Origin: Anarhynchus alexandrinus
Taxonomy: Eukaryota; Chordata; Aves; Charadriiformes; Charadriidae
DNA length: 64,000 bases
Assembly (NCBI GenBank): GCA_008711295.1
Contig: VUYV01000015.1
Coordinates: 2,548,846-2,612,845 of the forward strand
Direction of reading: 5' to 3'
In this document: positions 60,412 through 64,000 of the stretch, in pieces
Layout: the number at the start of each line of letters is the position of its first letter
Position numbering within the stretch: the stretch's first letter is position 1
Made by a program: the position numbers and the translations under genes
The notes under the pieces: generated by a model
The model's database searches: none
Told to the model about the DNA's origin: nothing
Seen by the model: only the letters and a program-made list of their open reading frames with translations

Positions 60412-60438
60412 CACCACAGTCTGAGCACCACAGTCTGA
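60412..60438 (+). repeat. 13-bp tandem repeat at the edge of the regulatory candidate
   Basis: CACCACAGTCTGA occurs at 60412-60424 and 60426-60438, separated by one base. A small exact duplication, likely recent. Confidence 0.9.
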
Positions 60439-60877
60439 TCGGCATGTGAGATTGTTTTAGGCATATTTTGATTTCGTTTCATCTTTAGTCACCAACCTGG
60501 AAAAAGGAAATATGTAGACACAGAGGGATATAGCTTCAAAGCCGCTCCCAAGAGGATTAAATACACGGGTCCAACAGATGTTTTACATTTACTTCTACAA
60601 ATAAACATACTCACAGTTCTGTCATTCAATTCAAGCCACCCCTTATGCTTTCGACAGCCTTTCAGGTAAAGTCACCTTAAGCCTGCTCATCATTTTCATA
60701 AATGCTCTTACTACCTCCCTTCTTAATACACACACACACAAATACACCTTCTACTTTGAATTAGCTTCTGAGAGTTTGAAGCAATAAAGAGAATAATCTC
60801 ATATAAACAGCATTTGGGTTTCAGGCTTTTTGTTTTATGTAATTTGCCTAATCCTCAATGTATTTTTCAGAGGGAAA

Positions 60878-60935
60878 TGCTCACTATTCCCATTTTATAA
60901 CCAGGGAAACTGAGGCACAGAGTCCCAATAAACTG
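60878..60935 (-). repeat. MIR-like SINE remnant
   Basis: 'ATTCCCATTTTATAACCAGG' followed by 'GAAACTGAGGCACAGAG' at 60906-60922 is close to the reverse complement of the MIR core. The right part ('TCCCAATAAACTGATTTTG') is diverged. The 16-base exact core makes this a firm partial copy. Confidence 0.6.
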
Positions 60936-63806
60936 ATTTTGTGGCAACACTTTGGAGATGGTATTAGGTGCCAGGTTCCACAACTTCTAAATCACCATCT
61001 GAGCAAATAAATGCTTGGGATAGAGTTCCACGTATTAAATAGCATGTGCTAGAAGAAAATTTTGGCTGTGTTGTGCCAGGCAAGAGAGGCATCAGGAGTC
61101 TTGTTCAAAAGAGGAATTGATTTAAAGTGCTGTCCCTGTTATCAAGATTCTCACCCAAAATATGGTGCTTTTACACATATACACAAATCACCCTTTTACC
61201 TTTCTTTTGTAGTAGAAGCTTTTAAACCAGGACCCCGGAGGAAAGGTTTTGCAGCTGAGGTGGTGAAATTGAAAACAGAGCACAACTGAAAATTTATGCG
61301 GGTCCCTTCCCAACCAGACCTGCTCGATGGTGATGTTTAATCCCCTTCACACAGGCTGGCTCCAAGGCGGCTTCTCCCCAAATATATTCAACAAGTGTAC
61401 CTGAGCAGAATTATTTCAGGCTGGCATTGATGAAACTAAGATCAGGATCTGGCCATTATGACTGAAATTGAGAGGAAGGATGAGAAAGAGTGAATTCTGG
61501 ATCTCTGAGTTAACTACAGCCTGCTGCACTAGGATGAACAGAGAAAAAACTCTGCAGGTCAGTGGAGTCACAACAGGGCAGAAATAGTATAAAACTAGAT
61601 GAAAACCAGGCCCAGGAATTAAAGCAGCAATGCTGCCTGGGCCCTAAGAGACAGCCAGAAACCCTTTGATAGAGTAAAATCCTGATATGCTGCAAGAAAC
61701 AACCTGCAAGTGAGTTCCCTATCGGCATCATTAATGCATTCCCCAAAGCAGAAATCAGAAGGCTCTTTCCAGAGGAGCAAAGCTGTAGAAAGAGGCTCCC
61801 TGTTTAATGACACCGGTGAATGTTTTGCCTGATGTGGAGACAAAGAAATTGACTCCTGCTGACTTGCTATCAATGCAGGCCAGGACTGGCCCAAAATTCA
61901 TGGTCAGAAAGGGTGCGAGGCAGACCGAGAAGCAGAAAGGAGGAACCACTTAAGGAGTGGGGCAACTAGAGAGTGGCTTTACAATTTATGATCCCTTCTA
62001 GCCCTTTGGCTTTCTGGAACATGGGACTCACTTTCATTATAACCTGTTCTTCTGCCTTCTGGATTTACAGAAAATCAAACAGCCCTGGAGATGGTCTTGG
62101 CCTCAAACGAGAAAGAGATTTGAACTCTACGTCTAGACTAAGAGTCAAGTTTTCATCTTTTACAGCATTTTAAGTCTGGACTTTAGTTCCAGCCCAGCTC
62201 AAAAAGCATAATGCTCTTACTAGGTACAGAAGATTTCCTTCTCCCTCTTCTTTTCTTCAAAGTTCAAGTCTCAAATCAGTGTTGCTGTTTCTACTGCTAC
62301 TAAACAGAGCTGTGAGGTATCCCAAAAGGTCAGCTGATCCAAAAGGAAAGATTAACATCCAGTCATTCATGGATGCATGTCTAACATCATCTTCACAACC
62401 TCTACGGACCATGACAGCAGAAGAACCCTGAACAACACCCTCATGCTTAACACACTTGCTGTCCAGTTCCACATCACAATAGCTTTCTGCAGCTCTTTTT
62501 CGATATACTGAAACTTACTGTTCCCAGTGGTAGCTGTAAACTGTTCAAACACAGAACTTAACCAACTCTATAGAAGCACATCTGCCTTTCTTCTGTGCTA
62601 CAGAGGCCAACAGTCTGTTTCTCTGTCATCCTTATTTTTTTAGTCCTTAACTCTACCCTTATATTTAATGATTCTGTTTTCCCTTATCTTACTAATGTAA
62701 CTCAAACAATTTCTACTGTCACTTTCTGTGTTTCTATAAAGTCTAATTTGCATGGGGATGCCCTGGTTCTTGACCTCTGTGCATTGCCTCAGTGTTTGAT
62801 ACCAAGATATAGGTTTTATCATCTGAGTCAGATGGACGTTCAAGAAGGAATTTGTCACCCTGATACACTTGGACTTCTCAACATTAACAGTGGCCAGTGG
62901 GTGATCATGAAATAACCCGGAGATGATCAACACCAAAAGCAGACAGTAGAAAGGAAAGATCCTGGAATAAACTAGAAACAAAAACAGACAAAGAAGAGGG
63001 ATTATAGAATCATTCAAAGTCTTACGACTAGTTTAACTTTCTCCCTCAGCACAACATTGAAAAACACTGGCTGATATAGATAACACAGTTTCTGTTTATC
63101 CTACAAATATTACTGCAGCAGAGTCAAAAACTAAACATAGCACTTCAGCCCAGCTGCAGCCGAAACTTAAGTTGAACCTGAGTATTTCTGGGTTTGCCTA
63201 ACCTGTATTTCTAATGCTGTTTGTTCTAAGTCAGCAAGCCCTAGTTTCCACAGGGAATGTTTGAACTTAAGTCCTAATCCATATGAACGATGGCAAGAAC
63301 ACATAAGAGGGGGAATCGTAAATCTAAAGCCTTTTATTTTATTTTATTTTTCATTGCCTGATAGTTCCATAGCCCTAAGCATTGTGGTTTCCACAGAGGG
63401 TAGCACCGCATTGCCAGTAGCATATCTGATTAATTCCTCCTCACCTGTTCCATGGGGTTTCCTCCCCCCCGCATCCAACTGACCTATCACTTCTCTTCAA
63501 GACAGGCTAAATTAATGATGATGAAACTAAGGAAGAAGTGAATTATTTAATTCCAGAAACTGTCAAAGATTACATGAGCCCAACATCAGCTACACCAGAA
63601 GGATCAGTCCATGCCCTTGGGATTGGTTTTCTGGGCTTCTCCCTATCTTCCCATCAAAATCAATGGGAATTTAGCCTGGTCTTCAGTGGGTGACCTTTTG
63701 GTTCTCAAGAGGTGTATAATGCTTGGCATTTACTCTGTGTAGTGTCTTTCATGAGAAGGGCTCAAAATATCTCTCTACATCGAGTCCCACAGTATCCTCA
63801 AGGGGA
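60936..63806. other. gene-free stretch
   Basis: No gene is recognised. Frames of 125 codons (62640-63017, minus) and 106 codons (62595-62915, plus) overlap on opposite strands without family resemblance. At 63650-63700 a CCATCAAAATCAATGGGAAT phrase is another scrap of the ancient AAATCAATGG repeat type. ATTATAGAATCATTCAAAGT at 63001-63020 is faintly like a CR1 tail but has no body. Confidence 0.5.
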
Positions 63807-63940
63807 AAGTAAGCATTATCCTCATTTAATTAATGCATTGCCAAAGGCTAAAATACGAACTAAAGGAGACTGATCCTTCAAGGTACACAGCTTGCTCAGA
63901 TTCTGGTGAAGTTGGTGTGGAGATGAACACACTCAGCACC
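63807..63940 (-). repeat. possible MIR-like remnant (weak)
   Basis: 'GTAAGCATTATCCTCATTTA' at 63809-63828 fits the start of a reverse-complement MIR core, and 'AGGTACACAGCTTGCTCAGA' at 63881-63900 fits its 'AGGTCACACAGC' block. The intervening region is badly diverged. Confidence 0.3.
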
Positions 63941-64000
63941 AAGCAGGATTATCCTCCAAGACCAAGGTCAGTTTTCAGATCAGAAACTGTGGTCCAGCAC

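Noticed and set aside
1..64000. tRNA, rRNA, known microRNA or CRISPR array
   Set aside because: No internal promoter boxes with a cloverleaf, no recognised mature microRNA sequence, and no regularly spaced repeats with unique spacers.

Overview
The window looks like a gene-free piece of a bird genome. I find no protein-coding gene, tRNA, rRNA, CRISPR array or operon. No open frame exceeds 174 codons. Chance alone would give about one frame of that length in 128 kb of both-strand sequence at this AT-rich composition, and none of the frames reads like a protein family I know. The bird assignment rests on five CR1 LINE fragments of modern avian type (their 3' tails are runs of an ATTCTATG-like octamer) and on two solo LTRs of endogenous retroviruses of avian type. 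One LTR resembles a family I associate with neoavian birds. That narrower placement is from memory and is weak.

Layout. From 1 to 9.6 kb the DNA is mostly unique, with scraps of old repeats. From 9.66 to 10.39 kb lies a minus-strand solo LTR that was later split by a CR1 insertion. From 12.6 to 22.1 kb there are four more avian CR1 copies, a much older CR1/L3-type copy (17.1 kb) and two candidate conserved regulatory blocks (15.1-15.7 and 21.0-21.5 kb). From 22 to 32 kb there are simple repeats, an inverted repeat and a small CpG-rich patch at 28.05-28.12 kb. A strong regulatory candidate lies at 32.14-32.58 kb and carries an 11-bp perfect inverted repeat. From 33.5 to 47.4 kb there are two further ancient CR1/L3 fragments, several MIR-like SINE remnants, a palindromic MITE-like remnant at 42.1 kb, and candidate regulatory blocks at 43.8 and 46.2 kb. 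A plus-strand solo LTR of a second family lies at 53.86-54.5 kb. The last strong regulatory candidate is at 60.04-60.40 kb.

Interpretation. The picture is that of a gene desert or a very long intron. Very old repeats are still legible, young insertions are few and lie mainly in the left third, and several AT-rich, homeodomain-motif-dense blocks look like vertebrate conserved non-coding elements (long-range enhancers). I cannot name the locus or the target gene. Family names for ancient repeats come from recalled consensus sequences, and the conserved-element calls come from the look of the sequence without any alignment. Three isolated N bases (23308, 32612, 58551) mark unresolved positions.
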